From Alphaproteobacteria bacterium (GTDB lineage Bacteria > Pseudomonadota > Alphaproteobacteria > Micavibrionales > Micavibrionaceae), in assembly GCA_016125135.1 (NCBI GenBank), contig WGMJ01000003.1, positions 372,001-436,000 of the forward strand: DNA of 64,000 nt, read 5' to 3'. The notes beneath the pieces were generated by a model that saw nothing but the letters and a program-made list of their open reading frames with translations, did no database searches and was not told the DNA's origin. The translations under genes and the position numbers were made by a program. Of the stretch, positions 33,640 through 41,299 are shown piece after piece; the stretch's first letter is position 1; every line of letters starts with the position of its first letter.

Positions 33640-33837
33640 TCAAACAGTCTTGGCTTTTACGAAAACGCGGTCGCAATAGCCGCATTCCACAACGCTTTTA
33701 CCGTCAAAGCTATAATAGACAATCGGGTGGCCGAGCGGGCCATTGCCACCATCGCAAGCCACGGAATCTGCCGAATCTTCGACCAAAATGGTCTCGGGCG
33801 TTGTCATAGAGGGGTTAGAGGGCTGTTTATTAAGCAT
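33640..33837 (-). CDS. Zinc-finger domain protein (NDUFS6-like, zf-CHCC)
   Basis: 65 residues. The pattern ACDGG...GHP.VYY....VVECGYCDRVF supplies the C-H-C-C zinc ligands typical of the short zf-CHCC proteins related to the NDUFS6 accessory subunit of complex I. Start could also be the internal ATG at 33807; neither has a ribosome-binding site. Confidence 0.85.
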   Translation of the reverse strand: MLNKQPSNPSMTTPETILVEDSADSVACDGGNGPLGHPIVYYSFDGKSVVECGYCDRVFVKAKTV

Positions 33838-33893
33838 TTTTTTTACTTTTTCGCGTAATTTTTAAGAATATATCACGACGTTTTTATATTGTC

Positions 33894-34289
33894 ATGAGCC
33901 CTTTTGAACCAGACCAGTTTAACGATCACCCTGTTGCAGTGAAGGCAAACGGGAAATTCACCAGCGTCATGGTGGATGTTGATGCTGTTGTAAAGAGCTG
34001 GAAAAAATCACTCTTTAGTTATGAATGGCTAACGCCTGAAGGTGCGATCAAACCCATTGATGCCCTGAATGATGCTGAAATGCAGAAGCGCGCACTCGTT
34101 GAAGAGCGCATCACAAAAGGCGACAAGCTTGAAAAACCAATTCTTGGTATCGGCATGCTGGACAATGTCGAGATCGGCTCGGGCCGTGAAATACTTCTTA
34201 CGCTCGCAGCGCACGGCACGAAGAAAATGCCCGTGCATGTGCCTGCTTCGCAGGTCGCCGAGTTTAAAAAATTCCGTGTTGATTTGTAA
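33894..34289 (+). CDS. Hypothetical protein, 131 residues
   Basis: Soluble, no signal. Conserved-looking blocks SYEWLTPEGAIKPIDALND and ILGIGMLDNVEIGSGREILL. I do not recognise a family. It is convergent with the Zur gene with no bases between the two stops. Confidence 0.6.
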   Translation: MSPFEPDQFNDHPVAVKANGKFTSVMVDVDAVVKSWKKSLFSYEWLTPEGAIKPIDALNDAEMQKRALVEERITKGDKLEKPILGIGMLDNVEIGSGREILLTLAAHGTKKMPVHVPASQVAEFKKFRVDL

Positions 34290-34724
34290 TTAGTGGCCTT
34301 TGCAACAGGCGCTGCATGTCCCGTGCAGCTCTGTGAGCGCGCGGTTGATGTGGAAATGCTGATGTTTGGCCAGTGTTTCAAGCGCGTTTGATATTTTCCG
34401 GTCGTGAATTTCTTCTACATTTTCGCATTCACTGCACACAAGAAAAAGCGCATCGGCATGGTCATGTGTTTCAGCACAGAACACAAAGGCATTCTTGCTA
34501 TCCAGTTTGTGCACAAAACCTGTTTCCACCCAGAATTCAAGGGCGCGGTAAACAGTCGGGGGTTTTGCGCCCAATTCATCGATGATTTCGTAGGCTGTTA
34601 GCGGCTTACCTGCTTTTACAAGTGTTTCAATCACCTCTTGCCGTGGTGCGGTCACGTTCCAGCCGCGCTGCTCGCAAGCGCTCCAGACGGATGCGAGCTG
34701 TTTGTCATTTTTTCTTTGCATCAT
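34290..34724 (-). CDS. Fur-family regulator, probably Zur
   Basis: 144 residues. A winged helix (TAPRQEVIETLVKAGKPLTA; PPTVYRALEFWVETG) is followed by a metal domain with HDHADALFLVCSEC and a second CSACC near the end: the two CxxC pairs that hold structural zinc in Fur proteins. Its place at the end of a six-gene operon with an ABC transporter and Zur-like operators at the promoter favours Zur over Fur. Start lies 20 bases inside the upstream DUF3299 gene. Confidence 0.85.
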   Translation of the reverse strand: MMQRKNDKQLASVWSACEQRGWNVTAPRQEVIETLVKAGKPLTAYEIIDELGAKPPTVYRALEFWVETGFVHKLDSKNAFVFCAETHDHADALFLVCSECENVEEIHDRKISNALETLAKHQHFHINRALTELHGTCSACCKGH

Positions 34725-35235
34725 TTAACCTGTAGAAAATACCATACTCCATATCTTCTGGCACAAGTTCAAGTGTGCCTTCAAGTGTAATTGCATCATA
34801 AGTGAATTTAATTGGTTTGACGGGGTGCGCTTCAACAATCAGTGACGGCCCGACATGGTAATGATAAGGGCAAGTCATCGGGTAGGGGCCAAAAAGAAAC
34901 AGCTTTTGTTTTTCATCTTCATCAAGCGGGAACATATAGCCGCGCATTTTGACCGTTTTTCTGTCATATGACTTCATTTCAGTGGAAAAATCAGGTTTTG
35001 CATAGTCGGAGCGCATGCCATCCCCATCAACCAGCGAGAACACTTTCTCTTTCGTCTGCGCAAATATATCCCAGCTCAGAGCGCCCTTGGGTACATCAAC
35101 ATAATCTTTCCATGCCCCTAAAATGCGTGTCTCGGAAAATTCGATCGTGCTTTCTTCAAGAGGTTGTTCTTCCAGCGCCAGTGCTGGTATGGCGACAAGA
35201 GAGACGGCAAGGAGAAGCAGTAAACTAAGCCGCAT
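34705..35235 (-). CDS. Secreted DUF3299 protein
   Basis: 176 residues from ATG 35235, which gives the signal peptide MRLSLLLLLAVSLVAIPALA. The mature domain has KTVKMRGYMFPLDEDEKQKL and FGPYPMTCPYHYHVGPSLIV, a Cys-His-rich block that could bind metal. DUF3299 proteins are periplasmic and, as I recall, one (PA4066) belongs to the zinc-starvation operon PA4063-PA4066 of Pseudomonas aeruginosa. It overlaps both neighbours, so it is in the transporter operon. Confidence 0.8.
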   Translation of the reverse strand: MRLSLLLLLAVSLVAIPALALEEQPLEESTIEFSETRILGAWKDYVDVPKGALSWDIFAQTKEKVFSLVDGDGMRSDYAKPDFSTEMKSYDRKTVKMRGYMFPLDEDEKQKLFLFGPYPMTCPYHYHVGPSLIVEAHPVKPIKFTYDAITLEGTLELVPEDMEYGIFYRLNDAKKK

Positions 35236-36427
35236 GATACTCTCCGCTGAGGGGCGATAGTTTATGTGATTTAAGTGCTGGCAAGAGAGCCGCCAAAGTT
35301 GCAATTACCCACACGAGCGCAACGATATAAAGCTGCTCGAAAGTGAACGTCAGATGCCCGAGACCCATTTCACGGAAAAAAGATATTTGTTTCGCTGCCA
35401 TTGATAACAGGGGGGGTGTAAATGCGAAACCGAGAAGAAGGCCTGTAAAGCCAACGAGATAACTTTCAATCAGTGGCAATAATGCCACCTTGTAAGAGGG
35501 GAGGCCCATAATTTTAAGAAGCGCCATATCATAAAGCCGGCCTTGCAAATGGGCTGAAAGCCCTGCCCAGAGTGAAAGCCCGACCAGAGCACCCAGTAAA
35601 AGCGCGAAACCCAGCATGACAGACTGACCCAGTCCGAAAATATTCATCATCCGTAAAACTTCTAGCGCTGGCAATGCTGCCTGGAAATCCGTATTGCGGT
35701 TGATGTATTGCATGAAATTCATCCGCATAGCGGGTGATTTCAATTTCACCAGATAGGCCGTGATTTCCGGTGGACCATGGTGGTCGTGATCTTCTTCGTG
35801 GCCACCGTCGTCATGATGCTGCTGTCCATGGATTTCGAGTACGCTTTCAACCGATGTCAGTACAAGCCGATCCAATACTGTGCCGGTATAGGTCAGGCGA
35901 CCTGTCACGATATATTTTTCGTGGTGGTGGTGTCCCTCGGTTTCGCCAAGCCCGTGCGAACCCTGAAATGTATCACCGATTTCCAATCTCTCAACATCAG
36001 CGCCTATTACAGCCTCAAACGGTCTCACAAAGACAGCGCCTGCTTCAATCTTGCCTTTGTAAAGATCAATGTAATCTGGATTCGTCCCTACAATGCGATA
36101 AGCGCCAGCGCGATCACCAAGCGCAAGAGGAATTGCCTGTTTTATTTCACCACGTTTTAACAGTTTTTGCGCTTCTGCATACGGCATATTGCCAGTCGGG
36201 ATATCGGCTTGAAGTAGTGTGGAGAGGACAAGCTGTAATCCGCTCCCTTTTGCGCCTACCACCATATCAACACCTGCGAGATCCTTTTTCAGGCGCTTAT
36301 CAAGCTGGGTTGATATTTGTATAAAACTTAATGCTGCGGTCACGGCAAAAGCACAAAGCAGTACCGAAAGTATGACCGCGACTTTGCGGAAACGAAAGGA
36401 CGCCAGAACAAGCGAAAACAAATTCAT
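35225..36427 (-). CDS. FtsX/MacB-like ABC transporter permease with His-rich loop
   Basis: 400 residues. One N-terminal transmembrane helix (about 15-35), a large periplasmic domain, then three helices near the C-terminus: the FtsX/MacB/LolE layout. The periplasmic domain carries two His-rich stretches, EGHHHHEKY (about residue 165) and HHDDGGHEEDHDHHGPPE (about 202-219), likely metal-binding. Overlaps the ATPase gene by four bases. With the Zur gene and operators, it probably acts in zinc homeostasis; direction and substrate are unproven. Confidence 0.85.
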   Translation of the reverse strand: MNLFSLVLASFRFRKVAVILSVLLCAFAVTAALSFIQISTQLDKRLKKDLAGVDMVVGAKGSGLQLVLSTLLQADIPTGNMPYAEAQKLLKRGEIKQAIPLALGDRAGAYRIVGTNPDYIDLYKGKIEAGAVFVRPFEAVIGADVERLEIGDTFQGSHGLGETEGHHHHEKYIVTGRLTYTGTVLDRLVLTSVESVLEIHGQQHHDDGGHEEDHDHHGPPEITAYLVKLKSPAMRMNFMQYINRNTDFQAALPALEVLRMMNIFGLGQSVMLGFALLLGALVGLSLWAGLSAHLQGRLYDMALLKIMGLPSYKVALLPLIESYLVGFTGLLLGFAFTPPLLSMAAKQISFFREMGLGHLTFTFEQLYIVALVWVIATLAALLPALKSHKLSPLSGEYHAA

Positions 36428-37032
36428 GCTAGTGCCCGCCCTTCTTTCAACACGAGGGACGACGAGAAATAAGGTTTAAGCCGTGCATCGTGCGTCACCA
36501 CAACAAGTGCGGCATTCGTCGCGCCAGCAGTTTCTTGCAGTAATCTTATGACGGCTTCGCAATTAACATCATCCAGCGCTGCGGTTGGCTCGTCGGCCAG
36601 TATCAGCTGCGGTTTGTGCACAAGTGCACGGGCAATGGCCAGTCTTTGTGCCTCTCCTGTGCTGAGATGAGCCGCATAAGCGCCGGTTTTTTCTACCAGT
36701 TCTAATTTGGTAAGTAGATGATCTGCCCAATGCGCGTCATATGTTTTCTGTGTGGCATAGCAAGCAAGCCTTAATTGTTCTTGCACGCGCAGATAAGGCA
36801 ACAAATGAAGCGTCTGGAAAACAAAGCCGGTCTCGGCAAGTGTCAGAGTTGTTTCGCGCGTGCCTCTTGTCGGGGCAAGAAACCCCGCGATGACAGAGAG
36901 AAGTGTTGTTTTACCGCTGCCCGACGGGCCGGTCACAAGCAAGCTGGCTTTCTCGGCGATGGAAAGATGAACCGCTTGCAGAACGGGTTTCCCGCCCAGC
37001 TGCACCCCCACATCGCGAAGGGAGAGAAGCAT
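36424..37032 (-). CDS. ABC transporter ATP-binding protein
   Basis: 202 residues. Walker A GPSGSGKTTLL (about residue 36), signature LSTGEAQRLAIARAL, Walker B LILADEPTAALDD and the switch His in VVVTHDARL. It is of the MacB/LolD type and pairs with the FtsX-like permease downstream. Overlaps both neighbours by one to four bases. Confidence 0.93.
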   Translation of the reverse strand: MLLSLRDVGVQLGGKPVLQAVHLSIAEKASLLVTGPSGSGKTTLLSVIAGFLAPTRGTRETTLTLAETGFVFQTLHLLPYLRVQEQLRLACYATQKTYDAHWADHLLTKLELVEKTGAYAAHLSTGEAQRLAIARALVHKPQLILADEPTAALDDVNCEAVIRLLQETAGATNAALVVVTHDARLKPYFSSSLVLKEGRALA

Positions 37033-37643
37033 TACGCGCCAGAAGGTGTGTATTGCAGGCGTGTGTGGCTACGGCAGTCATGCGGCACTTTTGTCACGTC
37101 TTGTAGTGCGTGCAGAAGCACTTCATGGGAGGCGGGGTTTGTTGCAACGTAAACCTTGCCATCAAGGGCACCAATCTGTGCTGCCATTGTACCGCTTCTG
37201 CTCGGCAGAATTTTCATTTTCGGCGTGATGCTTTTATCGGCATTGGTTACCTGCCATGACAGAACCGCGATTGGCCCTGTGCAACAGCTCATCTGGTAGA
37301 GCATGATGAATTTCGCGGCAGAGCCGCGCAAAATGCTTTCAGGTTGCACGGTTAGCTGTTCCCCTTGTTGGTCAATATCAGCATAAAGTGCAACGATTCC
37401 GCGCGGATCGCCATCTGGTGCAGCGGGATGTTGCCAAGCGTAAAGGCGCTGCCGCTGGCCGTTGTCGCCCGTTACAATGGTAGCTTCGCTTAGATTATCA
37501 AGCCGCTTGTAAGGGCGCTCTTTTGCTTCTGCTAAAATAGCTTCTGTATGTGCAGGTTCCAGATATTCCGCATTTGCAAGTTCTGGCCCCAATTTCGGGT
37601 CAAGTGGAATAACGGCAAGAATTGTCGGCTGCTTGATGCTCAT
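37032..37643 (-). CDS. Unknown protein of the Zur-box operon
   Basis: 203 residues, no signal peptide seen. The middle contains MLYQMSCCTGPIAVLSWQV with a Cys pair and the C-terminus has a further Cys and His (VPHDCRSHTRL), so metal binding is possible. No family recognised. One-base overlap with the ATPase gene and 24 bases after the 718-residue gene, hence co-transcribed with the transporter. Confidence 0.7.
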   Translation of the reverse strand: MSIKQPTILAVIPLDPKLGPELANAEYLEPAHTEAILAEAKERPYKRLDNLSEATIVTGDNGQRQRLYAWQHPAAPDGDPRGIVALYADIDQQGEQLTVQPESILRGSAAKFIMLYQMSCCTGPIAVLSWQVTNADKSITPKMKILPSRSGTMAAQIGALDGKVYVATNPASHEVLLHALQDVTKVPHDCRSHTRLQYTPSGA

Positions 37644-37667
37644 ATTAATATCTCCTGTTTATGGTTT

Positions 37668-39824
37668 CTATCGTAATCCGTAGCTTCTTGTCACTTTATT
37701 TTTGTCATCTTCAGGGGCTTCTAGTGATGTTTCTTGGCGCCAATCACTTGAAAAATCATCATCTCCGCTTGTTTCAAATTCACTGGCTTCGGCCTTTGTA
37801 ACCGTTTCCGACCTGTTTGCATCCTTTTTTATTTCCGGTGGCCTGCTGTGGGCACAACTACCGCTTTTACAGCAATCATTAAAGACAGCCGCATTGCTGT
37901 TTGGATTTGTGGGTACGTTTTTATTTGCCGCAGCGAGGCCGCGTAATAAAGCAGTATCATCATGGCTGCTTAGTGTAGCGGTAACATATTTCTGAATAAC
38001 AGCATCTTGCGCCTTCTTGTCGGCTTGTTGCACTTCTATAGAAGGGACTACCGGTAAATTGACGGGCGTGCCAGCGGCTTCTTTGAAGGTAGGCCCGCAA
38101 TGACAATCAGTATTTCCGCATGGCCCGCCACCAGTTTTTATAACGGGCGTTTCCACTTTAGCTTCCTGTAAAGCCGGATTTCGTACTTCGGCAATTTCTT
38201 GCGCGATAGCAATTTGCGCCACCTCTTGTGTAACTGGCGCAGCTGCTGTTTGTGCAGGTATTGTTGGTTGAACTACTTGTGCTGTGTTGCCATTTTGTGT
38301 TGGCTGCGTAACGCTGGCTGCTACGACTACATTTTCCTTTGGTGACAAAGTAGCAGTTTTAATTTCAATGCCTACCTGTGGCGCAGTAGGTGTAGCAGGT
38401 GCTTGTGCTAACGACACCAGAATGTGTTTCACTGGTGCTGGCAGTGAGGCAGCTATAGCAGGTGTAGAAACAGCCGCATTTATTAGGGCAGGATTGTTTG
38501 TTGTAACGGCCTGTAGAATACGGTCGCGTAGAGCAGGCTGTGCTTCAAGCGGCTTTGCAATAATTTCACTCAAACGAGGTTGCTCTCGCAAAATAACTGA
38601 AAGCGCTTCAATCGTAGATGTGGGAGCGGGAGATGAAAGAGAAACTGTTTCAGCTATTGCCAGCAAAGCTTTCGGCGCTTCTTTATCAATCTTTGTATTG
38701 ATAGTTTCAAGTTTTGCAATAAGGGTTGGCGAGATATTTGTGACCTCACGCACAGGCGCAATAATATCCTGAACAGAAAGAAGAAGGGAGAGTGTTTCAG
38801 GTGTAATGCCTTCTGTTATTGCTTCGCGCAAGCTTTCCATTTTTTCTTTCAGCGCGTCAATTTGTTCAGCGGGAAGTGCGCTTTCAGCTTCCAGTAGGGG
38901 TAATAATGCCTCGAGTTCGGCAACAAGCACTTCAAGGTCAAGGCTCTCAATTGTTGTTTCATTTGTATCAAGAATGGCTGCCATGCGTGTAATCAAAGCT
39001 TCGCCGCCCATCTCGGAAAATATGGCTTGTATTTGTGCTGTGAGGCCTGCTGGTAATGGGATCTCAACCTCACCCAGTATTGCCTGTAAGGCAACCACCT
39101 GCTGAAGAAGCGCTGGGATACTGGCTTCATTCTTGTTCAGGTAATAATCGGCCATCAGCGATACAAGAAGCTGTAATTCGGCATTGTCGGGGTTGTCGGC
39201 AAGAAGTTGTAAAATTTCTTCCTGCAAGGCAGGGTCCATGCCTGCTGCGGCCAAAGCTTCCAGCGCGCTACCCATGTCTACGCCGAGCATTTGCGCATCA
39301 TCATTTTTGCGCGTGCCGACAATTAAAATCAGGCGTTTATCTTTTCCGCTTTCAAAGAGGGCACCAATATCAGTTCCGCTCTGAACCGATGTTCTGGTGC
39401 CGTAAATTGTACTTGTGCGCACAGCCTGTAAAAAATCATCGCCGTGTCTGCGTGTGCCATCATACACTTTAATATGTAGCGGGTTATAATCAGGCTGTGG
39501 TGGTTTGGTGTCGGTAATAAACAGCCGCGCATAAAGTTGTTCAGCCGGCACAAGACGTGCGAAATACATCATTTGCCGCGCTATATCCCGTTTTAAATCT
39601 TCTGTTCCAAGGCCTTTGAGCGCGGCATAATCATCAAGCGCACAGCCGATTGATAATAAGGCATCAACAGGGGTATCGGTGACTTCGATATCAAGCTTCT
39701 GGCCCGTGTCATCAAGCGCAATCAAATCAGCAATCAGGCGTTGTGCGGCAGGGTCAACAAGGTCGGGCATCCCGTCTTCAACGGGGGTTTCAAATTCATC
39801 AAACTGGCGGGCGATCTGGCGCAT
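37668..39824 (-). CDS. Large uncharacterised protein with Cys motifs, first gene of the Zur-box operon
   Basis: 718 residues, no signal peptide or membrane segment. The first 200 residues look globular (YDGTRRHGDDFLQAVRTS; ILIVGTRKNDDAQMLG). A long Leu/Ala/Glu-rich helical part (200-400) follows, then a Pro/Ala/Thr/Val-rich low-complexity part. Two Cys clusters sit near the C-terminus: GGGPCGNTDCHCGPTF and NDCCKSGSCAHSR, both good candidates for zinc ligation. No family recognised. It directly follows the double operator, so it should be the most strongly zinc-controlled gene in the operon. Confidence 0.75.
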   Translation of the reverse strand: MRQIARQFDEFETPVEDGMPDLVDPAAQRLIADLIALDDTGQKLDIEVTDTPVDALLSIGCALDDYAALKGLGTEDLKRDIARQMMYFARLVPAEQLYARLFITDTKPPQPDYNPLHIKVYDGTRRHGDDFLQAVRTSTIYGTRTSVQSGTDIGALFESGKDKRLILIVGTRKNDDAQMLGVDMGSALEALAAAGMDPALQEEILQLLADNPDNAELQLLVSLMADYYLNKNEASIPALLQQVVALQAILGEVEIPLPAGLTAQIQAIFSEMGGEALITRMAAILDTNETTIESLDLEVLVAELEALLPLLEAESALPAEQIDALKEKMESLREAITEGITPETLSLLLSVQDIIAPVREVTNISPTLIAKLETINTKIDKEAPKALLAIAETVSLSSPAPTSTIEALSVILREQPRLSEIIAKPLEAQPALRDRILQAVTTNNPALINAAVSTPAIAASLPAPVKHILVSLAQAPATPTAPQVGIEIKTATLSPKENVVVAASVTQPTQNGNTAQVVQPTIPAQTAAAPVTQEVAQIAIAQEIAEVRNPALQEAKVETPVIKTGGGPCGNTDCHCGPTFKEAAGTPVNLPVVPSIEVQQADKKAQDAVIQKYVTATLSSHDDTALLRGLAAANKNVPTNPNSNAAVFNDCCKSGSCAHSRPPEIKKDANRSETVTKAEASEFETSGDDDFSSDWRQETSLEAPEDDKNKVTRSYGLR

Positions 39825-39830
39825 ATTACT

Positions 39831-39843
39831 GTTACTTTATAAC
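39831..39843 (-). promoter_or_regulatory. Zur-like operator, proximal box
   Basis: GTTACTTTATAAC on the plus strand, arms matching four of five, seven bases upstream of the first operon start codon. It resembles the Zur consensus GTTAT-n3-ATAAC. Confidence 0.6.
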
Positions 39844-39845
39844 GC

Positions 39846-39874
39846 TATTAATGTTATTTTATAACACTTGTCAA
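39846..39874 (-). promoter_or_regulatory. Promoter of the Zur-box operon
   Basis: Minus strand has a perfect TTGACA (39874-39869), overlapping the stop codon of the upstream gene, then a 17-base spacer and TTAATA (39851-39846). The distal Zur-like box fills the spacer and the proximal box lies just after the -10. Confidence 0.6.
39853..39865 (-). promoter_or_regulatory. Zur-like operator, distal box
   Basis: GTTATTTTATAAC on the plus strand: perfect five-base arms GTTAT and ATAAC around TTT. It is centred 22 bases (two helical turns) from the proximal box and sits between -35 and -10. Confidence 0.7.
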
Positions 39875-40287
39875 GGGGTGGCCGGAATTTGGCCGTTCCG
39901 GCACATGCCCAGATAGGTCGTGCAATCAACACCAAGCTGTGCGGCCTCACTATTTTGCTCGTCCGTACAAATTGCGCCTTCAGGCACGACGCGGTGATGG
40001 CGGCCTGTGATCTCGTTGAACCCTGCTGATAATATCAAGCCTGCTGCAATTGATGCGCCCGTCATGATGAGCGCGTTTTTGCCCTGCCGCCAGGCGAGTA
40101 CTAGTCCACCTGCAGCGGCAGAGATGCCGACAATCGCAAGGTTTTGTGATGTTTCAGGCGAGATAACACTTGCGCCTGTAAAAGCAAGCACTGCGTTGGT
40201 AACACAGAAGATATGGGGGGCTGCAAGCCCGACAGCTGTTGAAGCTGTTCCGCAGCATGCAGCTGCAATCGCATTTGTTTTAGACAT
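39871..40287 (-). CDS. Small membrane protein with N-terminal Cys pair
   Basis: 138 residues, three to four hydrophobic helices. The Cys pair in AAACCGTAS at the start of the first helix recalls MerT/MerC-type metal transporters, and two further Cys are near the C-terminus (GVDCTTYLGMCRNG). I cannot confirm that family. Its stop codon overlaps the -35 of the zinc operon promoter, so read-through from this gene could also feed the operon. Confidence 0.6.
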   Translation of the reverse strand: MSKTNAIAAACCGTASTAVGLAAPHIFCVTNAVLAFTGASVISPETSQNLAIVGISAAAGGLVLAWRQGKNALIMTGASIAAGLILSAGFNEITGRHHRVVPEGAICTDEQNSEAAQLGVDCTTYLGMCRNGQIPATP

Positions 40288-40319
40288 GAAAATTCCTTCA
40301 GCTTGATTCTAATGAATGG

Positions 40320-40339
40320 ATCCCGATTTTCATCGGGAT
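40320..40339. repeat. Perfect 8-bp hairpin, resembles dispersed palindromic repeat
   Basis: ATCCCGAT, loop TTTC, ATCGGGAT. The surrounding sequence reads MDPDFHRDD on the plus strand, like the spurious peptides of dispersed intergenic palindromes in other proteobacteria. Only one copy seen in the window. Confidence 0.45.
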
Positions 40340-40351
40340 GACGCATTCGCG

Positions 40352-40690
40352 TCAGCTGAGGAATGGTGGCGCCCGTGCGTTGAAAGAAGTGAGATTGTAA
40401 GAAGCGTCCACACTGGCAATGATTACATCGTAAACAGTAAGGGGCTCGGCCACATGTGCTATAACGGGCATGTAGGTAAAGGGAGATGCAGCGCCAAACT
40501 GGAACACACAAGGTTTTTCACTTTTCTGGTGCTGGTCGCCTGCGGGGGTGCTGATTTCCTTCTCGCCATAAGCTGTACAGATAATTATTTTTTCGTCTGC
40601 ACTTGCAGACACCATAAACCCAGCCGGAATAAAGGCCTGTAAGAACAGGGCCATAAAAAGGAAAGCGGCAAGGGCGTATTTAGAATTCAT
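40352..40690 (-). CDS. DUF2946-like secreted or membrane protein
   Basis: 112 residues. Hydrophobic N-terminus with ALFLQAFIPAGFMVSAS, then IICTAYGEKEIS and a single further Cys (KPCVFQFG), a pattern I associate with DUF2946 proteins found near metal-uptake genes. The family assignment is tentative. It is the first of three minus-strand units leading into the Zur-box operon. Confidence 0.55.
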   Translation of the reverse strand: MNSKYALAAFLFMALFLQAFIPAGFMVSASADEKIIICTAYGEKEISTPAGDQHQKSEKPCVFQFGAASPFTYMPVIAHVAEPLTVYDVIIASVDASYNLTSFNARAPPFLS

Positions 40691-40761
40691 CTTTTTTATT
40701 GCGGGCCTAATGCGGTTTCAGCTACTCTATAAAAAAAAGAACCATTAAGAAACAGGGAAAT

Positions 40762-41253
40762 ATGGGACAAGTCGTCAGACTGCAGGAATTTCATGCTGCT
40801 TCAAGGGGTGAGGAGCAGGCAGACCAATCTGCCCAAATTTCTATTCCCGTTATTGATATCAAAGCAGCAAAAGCCAAGCGGCTGGAAAAGCTATACCCAC
40901 CAGCAAAAGCGCCTGCTGCGCCCGCAGCATATTTTACAGAATTGGAAATCCAGCGCGTTCGTGACCTGTATGCCCGTCTACGTGTTGCTGGTGTCGCCCA
41001 GGTTGGTAGAAGTGACGCAGCCAATTTTTACATGACCTGGTCCCGGCCTGAAGGTCTGGACTCTATAAAGTTCAAGAAATTTGCCGAAAAAGGCCGAGAC
41101 ATTTACGAACTCTCGCGCAATGGTCATATTGTTTCGTCTGGTCCGAATTTCGACAAGGTTTTTGCCGCCGCCCGCGATGAAGGGCTGGCATATCATGCAT
41201 TAAATGCACGTTCCAGAGGCGTACAAAATAGTGCTCTTCGTATTGTCAGCTAA
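40762..41253 (+). CDS. Hypothetical protein, 163 residues
   Basis: Soluble and basic. An N-terminal Ala/Pro/Lys-rich part is followed by a domain with LEIQRVRDLYARLRVAGVA and NFYMTWSRPEGLDSIKF. No family recognised. AGGGAAA just upstream of ATG 40762 is a fair ribosome-binding site. The promoter of icd overlaps its last codons. Confidence 0.55.
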   Translation: MGQVVRLQEFHAASRGEEQADQSAQISIPVIDIKAAKAKRLEKLYPPAKAPAAPAAYFTELEIQRVRDLYARLRVAGVAQVGRSDAANFYMTWSRPEGLDSIKFKKFAEKGRDIYELSRNGHIVSSGPNFDKVFAAARDEGLAYHALNARSRGVQNSALRIVS

Positions 41254-41270
41254 TATTCAGTCCCTATAAT
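41243..41270 (+). promoter_or_regulatory. Strong sigma-70 promoter of icd
   Basis: TTGTCA (41243-41248, five of six) and a perfect TATAAT (41265-41270) with a 16-base spacer. Transcription would begin near 41277. Confidence 0.65.
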
Positions 41271-41272
41271 AC

Positions 41273-41289
41273 CCTCGTGATTAACGAGG
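41273..41289 (+). promoter_or_regulatory. Hairpin overlapping the icd ribosome-binding site
   Basis: CCTCGT (41273-41278) can pair with ACGAGG (41284-41289), whose GAGG is part of the GAGGAG ribosome-binding site of icd. The expected start at about 41277 would remove most of the left arm, so it may matter only for upstream transcripts. Confidence 0.35.
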
Positions 41290-41299
41290 AGAAAAATCC

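Noticed and set aside
40101-40511. 136-residue minus-strand frame overlapping the small membrane-protein genes
   Set aside because: Composition is unlike a real protein and it overlaps two better genes and a palindrome.
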